From Streptomyces hygroscopicus (lineage in GTDB: Bacteria > Actinomycetota > Actinomycetes > Streptomycetales > Streptomycetaceae), in the NCBI GenBank assembly GCA_002021875.1, contig CP018627.1, positions 4,464,001 through 4,528,000 on the forward strand: 64,000 nucleotides of DNA. Direction: 5' to 3'. Made by a program: the position numbers and the translations under genes. Positions 1 to 8,044 of the stretch are shown here, piece by piece; the stretch's first letter is position 1, and every line of letters begins with the position of its first letter. Below the pieces are notes generated by a model, which ran no database searches, had not been told where the DNA came from, and saw nothing but the letters and a program-made list of their open reading frames with translations.

Positions 1-453
1 CAGGGGCCCGTGGTGCTCGGTCCGGGGCCGGGCGACCCCGGCGACGCGGCCGACCCCAAGATGCGGTTCCTGCGGGCGCTGACCGCCGAGCTGGTGACCG
101 GGCACCGGCACGGGCTGCTGGGGGTGTGCCTGGGGAACGAGCTGATCGCGGCCGAGCTGGGGCTGGAGATCGTGCGCAAGGACGTCCCGTTCCAGGGCGC
201 ACAGGAGCGGATCGACTTCTTCGGGCGCAAGGAGACCGTCGGCTTCTACAACACCTTCACTGCGCGCTGCGACGAGGCGGCGGAGGCGGAGCTGGCGATG
301 CACCGCGTGGAGCTGAGCCGGGATCCGGTGACCGGCGAAGTGCACGCGCTGCGCGGACCGGGCTTCGCCGGTGTGCAGTTCCACCCGGAGTCGGTGCTGT
401 CGCGGGACGGGGCGGCGCTGGTGGCGGAGCTGCTGGCGGCCGTGCTGGTCTGA
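1..453 (+). CDS. Anthranilate synthase, C-terminal glutamine amidotransferase part (5' end outside window)
   Basis: The frame is open from base 1, so only about the last 150 residues are present. They form a class I glutamine amidotransferase: the nucleophile motif GVCLGNELIAAELGL (Cys) and the closing HPESVLSRDG with catalytic His and Glu. This domain hydrolyses glutamine and passes ammonia to the chorismate-binding half to make anthranilate. The His-Gln that usually follows the nucleophile elbow in free-standing TrpG is Asn-Glu here. That, and my memory of a fused TrpE-TrpG gene at this position in streptomycetes, suggests the tail of a fused PhzE/TrpEG-type enzyme, but the other half cannot be seen. 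A strong hairpin follows. GMP synthase or PabA-type amidotransferases are less likely alternatives. Confidence 0.78.
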   Translation, partial: QGPVVLGPGPGDPGDAADPKMRFLRALTAELVTGHRHGLLGVCLGNELIAAELGLEIVRKDVPFQGAQERIDFFGRKETVGFYNTFTARCDEAAEAELAMHRVELSRDPVTGEVHALRGPGFAGVQFHPESVLSRDGAALVAELLAAVLV

Positions 454-478
454 AGGGCCCACCGGCCCAACGGGCGGC

Positions 479-514
479 GTGACGATGGGCGTGACGATGG
501 GCGTGACGATGGGC
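479..514. repeat. Three perfect 12-bp direct repeats
   Basis: The unit GTGACGATGGGC occurs three times head to tail, directly after the amidotransferase stop. The last copy runs into the left arm of the following hairpin. Confidence 0.9.
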
Positions 515-542
515 CGGGCGCGGAAGACGCGCCCGGCCCATC
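508..542. terminator. Perfect 15-bp hairpin between convergent genes
   Basis: The arms GATGGGCCGGGCGCG and CGCGCCCGGCCCATC pair fully around the loop GAAGA. The hairpin lies between the plus-strand amidotransferase gene and the minus-strand pfk gene, so it probably stops both. It has no T tract, as is usual in Streptomyces. Confidence 0.75.
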
Positions 543-564
543 GCCGTACTGCACCCAGACGGCC

Positions 565-1593
565 TCAGCCGAAGAAGACCTCGGCCTCGGCGTAGAGCGA
601 GGGATCGACGGTCTTGAGCCGTGCGGTCGCCTCGGCAAGCGGAACCCGGACGATGTCGGTGCCGCGCAGCGCCACCATCTTCCCGAAGTCCTCGTCCCGT
701 ACCGCGTCGATGGCGTGCAGCCCGAAGCGGGTGGCCAGCCAGCGGTCGAAGGCGCTGGGCGTGCCTCCGCGCTGGACATGGCCGAGGACGGTGGTGCGGG
801 CCTCCTTGCCGGTGCGCTTCTCGATCTCCTTGGCCAGCCATTCGCCGACCCCGGAGAGCCGGACATGGCCGAAGGAGTCCGTCGAGTCGTCCTTGAGGAC
901 CGCGTCGCCGTCCTTGGGCATCGCGCCCTCGGCGATGACCACGATCGGGGCGTAGCGGATCTTGAAGCGGGATTCGACCCAGGCACAGACCTGGTCGACG
1001 TCGAAGCGCTGTTCGGGGAGGAGGATGACATTGGCGCCACCGGCGAGCCCCGAGTGCAGGGCGATCCATCCGGCGTGACGGCCCATCACCTCGACGACGA
1101 GCACGCGCATATGCGATTCGGCGGTGGTGTGGAGCCGGTCGATGGCCTCGGTCGCGATGTTGACGGCGGTGTCGAAGCCGAAGGTGTAGTCGGTGGCGGA
1201 CAGGTCGTTGTCGATGGTCTTGGGGACGCCGACGCAGCGGATCCCGTAGTCGCCGGAGAGCCGGGCGGCGACGCCGAGGGTGTCCTCGCCACCGATCGCG
1301 ATCAGCGCGTCGACCTCCTCCTTGACCAGGGTCTCCCTGACCCGCCGGATGCCGTCCTCGCTCTTGAGGGGGTTGGTGCGGGAGGAGCCGAGGATGGTGC
1401 CGCCGCGCGGCAGGATGCCGCGCACCGCGCGGATGTCGAGGGGAACGGTGTCGTTCTCGAGAGGGCCGCGCCAGCCGTCCCGGAAGCCGATGAAGTCATA
1501 GCCGTATTCCTGTACGCCCTTGCGCACGACGGCGCGGATGACCGCGTTGAGCCCGGGGCAGTCACCGCCGCCGGTCAGCACTCCGACCCGCAT
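565..1593 (-). CDS. pfkA: 6-phosphofructokinase, PfkA family
   Basis: The 342-residue product is a full-length PfkA-type enzyme that phosphorylates fructose 6-phosphate in glycolysis. Visible motifs are the N-terminal GVLTGGGDCPGLNAVIR, IGGEDTLG near residue 100, PKTIDNDLSATDYTFGFDT near 125-140 with the catalytic Asp, and MGRHAGWIAL near 170. At the positions that track the phosphoryl donor, this protein has Asp (in GGEDT) and Lys (in PKTIDND), the pair associated with pyrophosphate-dependent enzymes, whereas E. coli PfkA has Gly at both. The ATG is preceded by AAGGGAAG. The gene stands alone and converges on the amidotransferase gene. The family is certain; the donor (ATP or PPi) is not. 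Confidence 0.93.
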   Translation of the reverse strand: MRVGVLTGGGDCPGLNAVIRAVVRKGVQEYGYDFIGFRDGWRGPLENDTVPLDIRAVRGILPRGGTILGSSRTNPLKSEDGIRRVRETLVKEEVDALIAIGGEDTLGVAARLSGDYGIRCVGVPKTIDNDLSATDYTFGFDTAVNIATEAIDRLHTTAESHMRVLVVEVMGRHAGWIALHSGLAGGANVILLPEQRFDVDQVCAWVESRFKIRYAPIVVIAEGAMPKDGDAVLKDDSTDSFGHVRLSGVGEWLAKEIEKRTGKEARTTVLGHVQRGGTPSAFDRWLATRFGLHAIDAVRDEDFGKMVALRGTDIVRVPLAEATARLKTVDPSLYAEAEVFFG

Positions 1594-1772
1594 CGTTTCT
1601 TCCCTTCTCCCATGGAATCCCGTGATTGGGCCCGGTACGGAGAGCCACGCTAACGGTGATCCAGGTCACATGGGATGGGGCGTCAGTCGATTCCCGCGCG
1701 GATCAAGGGAGTTGGTTTTGAACTTCACCCGTACGAGGGGTGGGGCGGTGTCACGGCCTCAGCCGGACGGCC

Positions 1773-2453
1773 TCAGGCGTCGTCCAGACCGCGCTCGATG
1801 GCGTAGCGGACCAGCTCCACGCGGTTGTGCAGCTGGAGTTTGCCGAGGGTGTTCTGGACGTGGTTCTGCACCGTGCGATGCGAGATGACCAGCCGCTCGG
1901 CGATCTGCTTGTACGACAGCCCCTTGGCCACCAGCCGCAGCACCTCCGTCTCACGCTCGGTGAGCTGCGGGACGGCCGGCTGGTCGGCGGCGGTGGAGGC
2001 GGGCTCGCCCGCGAGCCGCCGGTACTCGCCGAGCACCAGGCCCGCGAGGCCGGGGGTGAACACCGGGTCGCCGGCCGCCGTACGGCGCACCGCGTCCAGC
2101 AGTTCCTCGGTGCTGGCCGACTTCAGCAGATAGCCGGTGGCCCCGGACTTGACCGCCTCCAGGACGTCCCCGTGCTCACCGCTCGCGGAGAGCACCAGCA
2201 CCCGCAGCTCGGGGCGGTCGGCGAGGACCTCCTTGCACACCTCGACCCCCGGCAGCCCGGGCAGGTTGAGGTCGAGCACCAGGACGTCGGGCCCGGCGGC
2301 CTTGGCCCGGCGCACCGCCTGCGGTCCGTCCCCGGCCGTGGCCACCACGTCGAACCCGGCCTCGGCCAGGTCCCGGGCCACCGCGTCGCGCCACATCGGA
2401 TGATCGTCGACCACCATCACCGTCATCGGGCGGCCGTCGTGCTGAGCGGTCAT
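1773..2453 (-). CDS. macR: LuxR-family response regulator, MacR-like
   Basis: This is a NarL/FixJ-type regulator of 226 residues. The N-terminal receiver contains MVVDDHP and the phospho-acceptor Asp in VLVLDLNLPG. The C-terminal LuxR helix-turn-helix contains LTERETEVLRLVAKGLSYKQIAERL and HRTVQNHV. The ATG at 2453 overlaps the kinase stop as ATGA, so the two are translationally coupled; a longer upstream frame exists but reads through the kinase end. By order and by the kinase type it corresponds to the MacRS system of S. coelicolor (as I remember, SCO2120/2121), which controls genes for morphogenic membrane proteins. The symbol rests on that synteny and the kinase family. Confidence 0.85.
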   Translation of the reverse strand: MTAQHDGRPMTVMVVDDHPMWRDAVARDLAEAGFDVVATAGDGPQAVRRAKAAGPDVLVLDLNLPGLPGVEVCKEVLADRPELRVLVLSASGEHGDVLEAVKSGATGYLLKSASTEELLDAVRRTAAGDPVFTPGLAGLVLGEYRRLAGEPASTAADQPAVPQLTERETEVLRLVAKGLSYKQIAERLVISHRTVQNHVQNTLGKLQLHNRVELVRYAIERGLDDA

Positions 2454-3736
2454 CGTGCCGCTTCCCCCTTTGCCTTCGCCTTCTTCACCGGCGTCTTCGG
2501 AACCGTCAACTCCACCTCGGTGCCCTGCCCCGGCGCCGAGATCCACGCGGCCGTGCCGCCGAGGTCGCGCAGCCGCCCCCGGATCGACAGGGCCACCCCC
2601 AGGCGGCCCTCCGCCTCCGCGTCCGCCAGCCGCCCCTCGGGGATGCCCGGGCCGTCGTCCCGTACGGTCACCATCACCGCCTCCGGCTCGTCCTCCAGCA
2701 GGATCCAGGCGTGGGCGTCCTCCCCGGCGTGGACCCGTACGTTGTCCAGGGCGGCGCCCACGGCGGCGGCCAACTCCCCGGCGGCGCCCGCCGGGAGGAG
2801 CACCGGGGCCCCCGGTTCGGAGAAGGTGACCCGGGATCCCGCGTGCGGTGCCAGCAGGGCCCGCAGATCGCAGGGTCCGCCGTCGGAGCGCTCGGGGTCG
2901 GGCGGACAGGGCTCGGCCGTCGATCCCACCGCGTCCGTCGGGCCGCCCGGGTCAGGTGCGGCGTCCGCCCCGCGCGGCGGGGTCACCAGACCGGTGGAGA
3001 CCAGGGTGCGCAGCGCGATCTCCTGCTCCCCCGCCATCCGGCCCAGTTCGGCCGCCTCGCCGCCGATCGCGGCGCCGCGCCGCTGCACCATGGCGAGCAC
3101 CTGGAGGACGCTGTCGTGGATGTCGCGGGCCAGCCGCTCCCGCTCCCGGGTCGCCGCCTCGATGCGCAGCGCCCGCGCGAGGGTGCGCTCACTGGCGCGG
3201 GCCACCTCGACGACGTAGCCGATGGCCACGCTCGCCACCCACACCAGCATCAGCATATGGACGGTGTCCTGGGCGAATCCGCCGCGCTCGATCACATTGG
3301 CGGCGCAGACCACGGTGGAGGCCGAGGCGCCCCAGCGCCAGCCGCCCTTGATCGCGAAGCCGAGGACCGCGCCCATCGTCCATATGGAGGGCAGGGTGGG
3401 CGTGCCCTCGACGATCCGGTCGTGGCTGTCCACGAGCGGGGTGAGCAGAATGCCGGTCACCGCGATGCCGAGGTCGCCGACGAGGAACTGCCGGGTGCAG
3501 CGCTCGGCCGAGGAGACCATCCGGAAGGTGAGCGCCGTCCACAGCGTGAGCACCGCCAGATAGACGACGGCGCCGAGCGGGTGGTCGTAGTCGTCGAAGG
3601 AGTAGACGCACAGGCCGAGCGCGTAGAGCAGGGTGAGCACCCGGTAGGCGGTCAGCGCCTGCCACAGCGGCTGCTCGACGGACATCCGCACCACGCGCTC
3701 GCCCCCGGCGCGCTCACCTCTGGACCGCTCCGTCAA
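2450..3736 (-). CDS. macS: Sensor histidine kinase, MacS family
   Basis: The 428-residue membrane kinase has an N-terminal half of about five hydrophobic segments (residues 25-190, the DUF5931-type sensor region). A HisKA_3 dimerisation segment follows, with the phospho-acceptor His in LARDIHDSVLQVLAMVQRR near residue 205. The C-terminal HATPase domain shows ALDNVRVHAG and DDGPGIPEGRL. A linker rich in Pro, Gly and Asp (about residues 255-295) separates the last two. It should autophosphorylate and pass phosphate to the overlapping response regulator. The stimulus cannot be read from the sequence. Several in-frame starts lie in the first 20 residues; MSVEQPLW is a plausible shorter start. Confidence 0.85.
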   Translation of the reverse strand: MTERSRGERAGGERVVRMSVEQPLWQALTAYRVLTLLYALGLCVYSFDDYDHPLGAVVYLAVLTLWTALTFRMVSSAERCTRQFLVGDLGIAVTGILLTPLVDSHDRIVEGTPTLPSIWTMGAVLGFAIKGGWRWGASASTVVCAANVIERGGFAQDTVHMLMLVWVASVAIGYVVEVARASERTLARALRIEAATRERERLARDIHDSVLQVLAMVQRRGAAIGGEAAELGRMAGEQEIALRTLVSTGLVTPPRGADAAPDPGGPTDAVGSTAEPCPPDPERSDGGPCDLRALLAPHAGSRVTFSEPGAPVLLPAGAAGELAAAVGAALDNVRVHAGEDAHAWILLEDEPEAVMVTVRDDGPGIPEGRLADAEAEGRLGVALSIRGRLRDLGGTAAWISAPGQGTEVELTVPKTPVKKAKAKGEAAR

Positions 3737-3763
3737 CGTCCCCCACCCCCCGGTGCGGCGCGG

Positions 3764-4504
3764 CTAGGCGCCGGACTTGTGTTTGTCCTTCTCCTTCTCG
3801 GCCGTCTTACGGGCCGCCTCGGCATCCGCGATCTGCCGCTTGGCTGCGGTCGCGTAGACGTCCACGTACTCCTGGCCGGAGAGCTTCATGATCTCGTACA
3901 TGACCTCGTCGGTCACCGAGCGCAGGATGAAGCGGTCGCCGTCCATGCCGTGGTAGCGGCTGAAGTCCAGCGGCTTGCCGATCCGGATACCGGGCCGCAT
4001 CAGCTTGGGCATGACCTTGCCGGGGGGCTGGATCTTCTCGGTGTCGATCATCGCCACGGGGAGCACCGGCGCACCGGTCGCGAGCGCGACCCGGGCCAGG
4101 CCGCCCGGCTTGCCCCGGTAGAGCCGTCCGTCGGGCGAGCGGGTGCCCTCGGGGTAGATGCCGAAGAGCTCACCCCGCTTGATCACCTCGATGCCCGCCT
4201 TGATGGCGGCCTCACCGGCGCCGCGCGAACCCGAGCGGTCCACCGGGAGTTGGCCGACGCCCTTGAAGAAGGCCGCCGTGAGCCGCCCCTTGACCCCGGG
4301 GGTGGTGAAGTACTCCTGTTTGGCGATGAAGGTGACCTTCCGGTCGAGCATCGCGGGCAGGAAGAAGGAATCGGAGAAGGAGAGGTGGTTGCTCGCGAGG
4401 ATGGCCGGCCCCTCGGCGGGGACGTTTTCCAACCCCTCGACCCAGGGCCGGAAGGTGAGCTTCAACGCGCCACCCACCGACAGCTTCATAGCGCCGTAGA
4501 ACAA
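3764..4504 (-). CDS. 1-acyl-sn-glycerol-3-phosphate acyltransferase (PlsC family)
   Basis: The 246-residue protein carries the HX4D acyltransferase motif in SNHLSFSDSFFLP (near residue 40) and the glycerophosphate-binding motif YPEGTRSPDG (near 120), in the usual order for PlsC enzymes. It likely transfers a fatty acyl group to lysophosphatidic acid at the inner membrane face during phospholipid synthesis. The C-terminus is a short, Lys-rich, charged tail (TAEKEKDKHKSGA), perhaps a membrane-surface anchor. It is read away from the esterase gene at 4616, with about 110 bp for two divergent promoters. Streptomycetes have several PlsC paralogues, so acyl and head-group preference is open. Confidence 0.88.
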   Translation of the reverse strand: MFYGAMKLSVGGALKLTFRPWVEGLENVPAEGPAILASNHLSFSDSFFLPAMLDRKVTFIAKQEYFTTPGVKGRLTAAFFKGVGQLPVDRSGSRGAGEAAIKAGIEVIKRGELFGIYPEGTRSPDGRLYRGKPGGLARVALATGAPVLPVAMIDTEKIQPPGKVMPKLMRPGIRIGKPLDFSRYHGMDGDRFILRSVTDEVMYEIMKLSGQEYVDVYATAAKRQIADAEAARKTAEKEKDKHKSGA

Positions 4505-4615
4505 CCGGGACCTCCTGTATCCGACGAGGAGACCTTAACCTGCCTACCCCGTATGCGGCGCGCCGCGTACGCTGAGGACCTCGATACCCGCTTCCCCAGT
4601 GAACGGAGATCCGTG

Positions 4616-5437
4616 GTGCCGCTCCTGCCCGGAGCCGAGCCGTTCCGCCATAACGGCGGAGAGATCGGCGTCCTCGTCTGTCACGGCTTCACCGGTTCCC
4701 CGCAGTCCGTGCGGCCCTGGGCCGACCATCTCGCGGCCCGTGGTCTGACCGTCTCACTGCCGCTGCTTCCCGGCCATGGCACCCGCTGGCAGGACCTCGC
4801 GGTCACCGGCTGGCAGGACTGGTACGCGGAGGTGGACCGCGAGCTGCGGTCGCTGATCCGGCGCTGCGAGCGGGTGTTCGTCTGCGGTCTGTCGATGGGC
4901 GGGGCGCTCGCGCTGCGGCTGGCCGCCCAGCACGGCGCGGCCATCAGCGGCCTCGCCCTGGTGAATCCGGCCAACCGCATCCACGATCCGCTGGCCGTGG
5001 CCCTTCCGGTGCTGCGTCATCTGGTGCCTTCGGTGAAGGGCATCGCGAGCGATATCGCCAAGCCGGGGGCGCGGGAGTCGGGCTACGACCGGATGCCGCT
5101 GCACGCCGTGCACTCGATGCGCCGCCTCTACCGGGTGGTCGACGCCGAACTGCCCCAGGTGACCCAGCCGCTGCTGGTGATGCACAGCCCCCAGGACCAT
5201 GTGGTGCCGCCGGCCGACTCCGAGCGCATCCTGAGTCAGGTGTCCTCGCGGGACGTCACCGAGCGGCTGCTGGAGCGCAGCTTCCACGTGGCGACCCTGG
5301 ACCATGACGCCGAGTTCATCTTCGAGGAGACGGACACGTTCATCACCCGGCTGACGGCGGGTATGGGTGAAGACACCGACACCCGGACCGACCTCGGGAA
5401 GGGAAGCGGGAAGGAGGGGGCGGCGGCCAGTGGCTGA
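4616..5437 (+). CDS. Alpha/beta hydrolase (carboxylesterase/monoacylglycerol lipase type)
   Basis: The 273-residue hydrolase shows the strand and oxyanion region GVLVCHGFTGSPQSVRPW, the nucleophile elbow CGLSMGGALAL, the acid in MHSPQDHVVPP and the catalytic His in RSFHVATLDHD. Spacing matches the family of the Bacillus Est30 carboxylesterase, which cleaves short- to medium-chain esters in the cytoplasm. The start was set at the second of two adjacent GTG codons because GGAG lies 7 bases upstream of it; the first GTG (4613) is the alternative. The stop overlaps the next gene's GTG region, so the two genes are probably co-transcribed. Confidence 0.85.
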   Translation: MPLLPGAEPFRHNGGEIGVLVCHGFTGSPQSVRPWADHLAARGLTVSLPLLPGHGTRWQDLAVTGWQDWYAEVDRELRSLIRRCERVFVCGLSMGGALALRLAAQHGAAISGLALVNPANRIHDPLAVALPVLRHLVPSVKGIASDIAKPGARESGYDRMPLHAVHSMRRLYRVVDAELPQVTQPLLVMHSPQDHVVPPADSERILSQVSSRDVTERLLERSFHVATLDHDAEFIFEETDTFITRLTAGMGEDTDTRTDLGKGSGKEGAAASG

Positions 5438-6062
5438 GCGCGACTCGAATGAGAACGAGGCGGACGCGCGGCGCGATGACGACGCCGCCTTCGCCGCCAT
5501 CGTCGCCGCCTACGGGGAGGAGCCGCACGACCCTCCGGGCGCCGAGCGATGGCCCGCCGCCGAGAACCTCGACGAGGAGCGGGAGCGGGACCAGGACCGC
5601 CCGTCCGCGGCGGACGGCGACACCGTTACCGACATCGACCCCGACGGACCGGGTGACGGCGAGGCCGTCGGCGGGGCGGCGACGGCCGGGCTGACCAAGA
5701 CCGACAAGACCGGCAAGCCGGTGGGCGGCTTCATCGTCTACGCCCCGGGCGTGGGCCCCCGCGACTGGGAGCCCGAGGAGCCGTCCGAGGACGACTTCGA
5801 CGAGACCGACGAGGGCCATTTCGTCCCGCCCGAGCCGCCCCCGCTCCCCGAGTCCGACACCACCTCCCGCTTCGCCTGGCTGGGCGTGCTGGGCGGGCCG
5901 CTGCTGCTGCTCGGTGTGGTGCTGTTCCAGGTGGAGATGGTCTGGTGGATCGCGACACTGGGTGTCGGGGGTTTCCTGGGCGGCTTCGTCACGCTGGTGA
6001 TGCGGATGAAGGACGACGACGAGGAAGAGGACGAGGACCCGGGACGCGGCGCCGTCGTCTGA
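5430..6062 (+). CDS. Acidic protein with C-terminal double membrane anchor, unknown function
   Basis: The 210-residue product starts at a GTG 9 bases after a GGAGGGGG ribosome site and overlaps the esterase stop by 8 bases, so the pair is likely coupled. The first 140 residues are hydrophilic and very rich in Asp, Glu and Pro, with no recognisable fold. Two hydrophobic helices follow (LLLLGVVLFQVEMVWWIATLGVGG... roughly 150-190), then a DDDEEEDEDPG tail, so most of the chain is probably cytoplasmic and anchored at its end. I do not recognise a function. The last three codons and the stop are the first copy of a 21-bp tandem repeat. Confidence 0.75.
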   Translation: MAERDSNENEADARRDDDAAFAAIVAAYGEEPHDPPGAERWPAAENLDEERERDQDRPSAADGDTVTDIDPDGPGDGEAVGGAATAGLTKTDKTGKPVGGFIVYAPGVGPRDWEPEEPSEDDFDETDEGHFVPPEPPPLPESDTTSRFAWLGVLGGPLLLLGVVLFQVEMVWWIATLGVGGFLGGFVTLVMRMKDDDEEEDEDPGRGAVV

Positions 6063-6134
6063 CCCCGGGCTGCCGTCGTCCGACCCCGGGCTGCCGTCGT
6101 CCGACCCCGGGCTGCCGTCGTCCGGCCCCGGCGC
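6051..6134. repeat. 21-bp tandem repeat that starts inside a coding region
   Basis: Units GCCGTCGTCYGACCCCGGGCT lie at 6051-6071, 6072-6092 and 6093-6113, followed by a degenerate fourth. The first unit has TCTGA, which supplies the stop of the upstream gene; the later ones have TCCGA. Because 21 is a multiple of 3, the frame would stay open through the copies if the stop were lost. Confidence 0.9.
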
Positions 6135-6182
6135 TCCGGAGCCGGGCGTCCCGGCTCCGGCTCCGACCGGGGGCGATCGGCC

Positions 6183-7022
6183 TCAGACCGTGGCGACGCG
6201 GGGCAGCCGGAGCGCGGCCAGGACCGGAAGGTGGTCCGTGGCCGCCAGAAGGTCCGTGTCGGTGATGCCGGGCAGCCCGGCCGGGACCCCACAGCCGATG
6301 ATCTCGACGCCCTCGGAGGCGAAGACGGCGTCGATGCGCTGATGCGGGTCCTTGGGGTTCGAGGTGGCCTCGCTCCCCCAGGGCTCGGTGGCCCAGCCGT
6401 CCCGCAGCTTCCCCGCGATCCGGCGGAAGGCGAGGCCGTCCGGCCGGTCGTTGATGTCTCCGGCCGCGATGGCGTACGGGACGTCCAGCGCGGCCAGATG
6501 GTCCAGCAGCAGCCCGGCCTGCTCGTAGCGCTCGGCCTCCGCGAGGCTCAGATGGCAGCTGACCACACCGAGCCGGACGCCGTCGGCGCTCTCCAGGGCG
6601 CCGTCGCCGCTCTCCCGGGCGCCGCGGTCGCTCTCCCGGGCGCCGGTGTCGCGGTGGCCGCCGCCGAAGCGCAGCACGGCGGTCGCGAAACCGCGCCGGT
6701 GCAGCCCGGGCACGCGGGGCAGCAGGGTGTCCTCGGCGTGCTCCACATGGGCGCGCAGCGAGGTGAGGATCATCGGGCCGGCGGCGGTGGCCCCACCCGT
6801 GGTGTAGACGAGGCCGGTCTCCCGGGCCAGCCAGGCGGCGGCCTTGCGCCAGCGGAAGAAGCGCGGCGCCTCCTGGACGCAGACGACATCGGGGGTGCAG
6901 GCCCGGATCACCCGGGCCAGCGCCTCGCGGTCGTCACGCATCGAGCGGATGTTGTAGCTGAGCACCCGCACCACGGCCGCGTCCGGGCCGGTGGTGGATC
7001 CGGGCAGGTCCGCGAGCGGCAC
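6183..7022 (-). CDS. Endonuclease/exonuclease/phosphatase (EEP) family hydrolase
   Basis: The 279-residue protein has the EEP signatures in order: VRVLSYNIRSM (metal-binding Asn), VVCVQEAPRF (metal-binding Glu), AIAAGDINDRPDG (Asp/Asn pair) and the terminal ATDHLPVLAALRL (catalytic Asp-His). The family includes phosphodiesterases acting on nucleic acids, sphingomyelin or phosphoinositides; substrate cannot be inferred. A direct run of SD-R-GA-R-E-S repeats sits near residue 130, likely a loop expansion. The start was set at a GTG after GAGGGGG. It follows glucokinase at 23 bases and may share its transcript. No signal peptide is seen. Confidence 0.85.
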   Translation of the reverse strand: MPLADLPGSTTGPDAAVVRVLSYNIRSMRDDREALARVIRACTPDVVCVQEAPRFFRWRKAAAWLARETGLVYTTGGATAAGPMILTSLRAHVEHAEDTLLPRVPGLHRRGFATAVLRFGGGHRDTGARESDRGARESGDGALESADGVRLGVVSCHLSLAEAERYEQAGLLLDHLAALDVPYAIAAGDINDRPDGLAFRRIAGKLRDGWATEPWGSEATSNPKDPHQRIDAVFASEGVEIIGCGVPAGLPGITDTDLLAATDHLPVLAALRLPRVATV

Positions 7023-7045
7023 GATGACGGTTCCCCCCTCGCCTC

Positions 7046-7987
7046 TCAGCCCTGGCGGGCGAGGTCGGCGGCGCCGACGAGCCCGGCCTTGCCGCCGAGC
7101 TGGGCGGCGAGCACCTGGGCGTGCGGACGCCACTGATTGCCGACCAGCCAGCGCCGGAAGGACTTGCGGATCGGCTCCAGGACCAGATCGCCCTCGTCGG
7201 AGACCCCGCCGCCGACGATGAACGCCGAGGGGTCGAAGAGCGAGGCGAGGTCGGCCAGCCCGGCCCCGGCCCAGCGGGCCAGCTCGCGGAAGGAGTCGAT
7301 GGCCACCGGGTCGCCCTGGCGGGCGGCGTCGCTGATGTGCTTGCCCTCGATGCCCTCGGAGGTGCCGTCGCCGAGGCCGAGGAGGACCGTGGCGTTCTCC
7401 GGGGTGGCGGCGGCGCGCTGCCTGGCGTAGCGGACCAGCGCACGGCCGGAGGCGTACTGCTCCCAGCAGCCCTGGCTGCCGCAGCCGCACAGCAGACCGT
7501 CCGGGACGACCCTTATGTGGCCGAACTCGGCGGCGACGCCGAAGCGCCCGCGGTGCAGCTTGCCGCCGATGATGATGCCGCCGCCGAGGCCGGTGCCGAG
7601 CGTGATGCACACGACGTCGTCATGGCCGACCCCGGCGCCGAAGCGGTATTCGCCCCAGGCGGCGGCGTTGGCGTCGTTCTCCACCACGACGGGCAGGCCG
7701 ACGCGCTGCTCGACCTTGTCCTTGAGCGCCTCGTGCCGCCAGTTGATGTTGGGCGCGAAGAGCACGGTGGCGCGCTTGTCGTCCACATATCCGGCCGCGC
7801 CGATGCCGACGGCCTCGATCTCGTGTCCCTCGCTGACGATGCGCACCGCGTCCGCGATGGCGTCGACGACTCCCTCGGGAGTCTGCGGGGTCGAAACCTG
7901 GCTCGTCTCGAGAATCGAGCCCTCTTCGTCGACCACGCCGGCCGCGATCTTCGTACCGCCGATGTCGACGCCGATGGTGAGTCCCAT
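7046..7987 (-). CDS. glk: Glucokinase, ROK family
   Basis: The 313-residue ROK kinase has the phosphate-binding start GLTIGVDIGGTKIAAGVVD, the sugar-binding VENDANAAAWGEYRFGAG (near residue 100), GTGLGGGIIIGGKLHRG and the zinc-binding cluster CGCGSQGCWEQYASG (near 165-180). It phosphorylates glucose with ATP. In S. coelicolor the orthologous enzyme (GlkA) also carries glucose repression, which is established for the family member but only inferred here. A small gene lies 57 bases upstream in the same direction, matching the two-gene layout known there. Confidence 0.95.
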   Translation of the reverse strand: MGLTIGVDIGGTKIAAGVVDEEGSILETSQVSTPQTPEGVVDAIADAVRIVSEGHEIEAVGIGAAGYVDDKRATVLFAPNINWRHEALKDKVEQRVGLPVVVENDANAAAWGEYRFGAGVGHDDVVCITLGTGLGGGIIIGGKLHRGRFGVAAEFGHIRVVPDGLLCGCGSQGCWEQYASGRALVRYARQRAAATPENATVLLGLGDGTSEGIEGKHISDAARQGDPVAIDSFRELARWAGAGLADLASLFDPSAFIVGGGVSDEGDLVLEPIRKSFRRWLVGNQWRPHAQVLAAQLGGKAGLVGAADLARQG

Positions 7988-8044
7988 GAGTCCCTCAGTT
8001 ATTTGGTCGAACCCCGCCGACGCTAACGGTACCGGAGGTGGCGC

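Noticed and set aside
2711..4615. Plus-strand frame extending the esterase upstream over macS and plsC
   Set aside because: The added 630 residues are antisense to two clear genes. The ribosome site at 4605-4608 sets the start.
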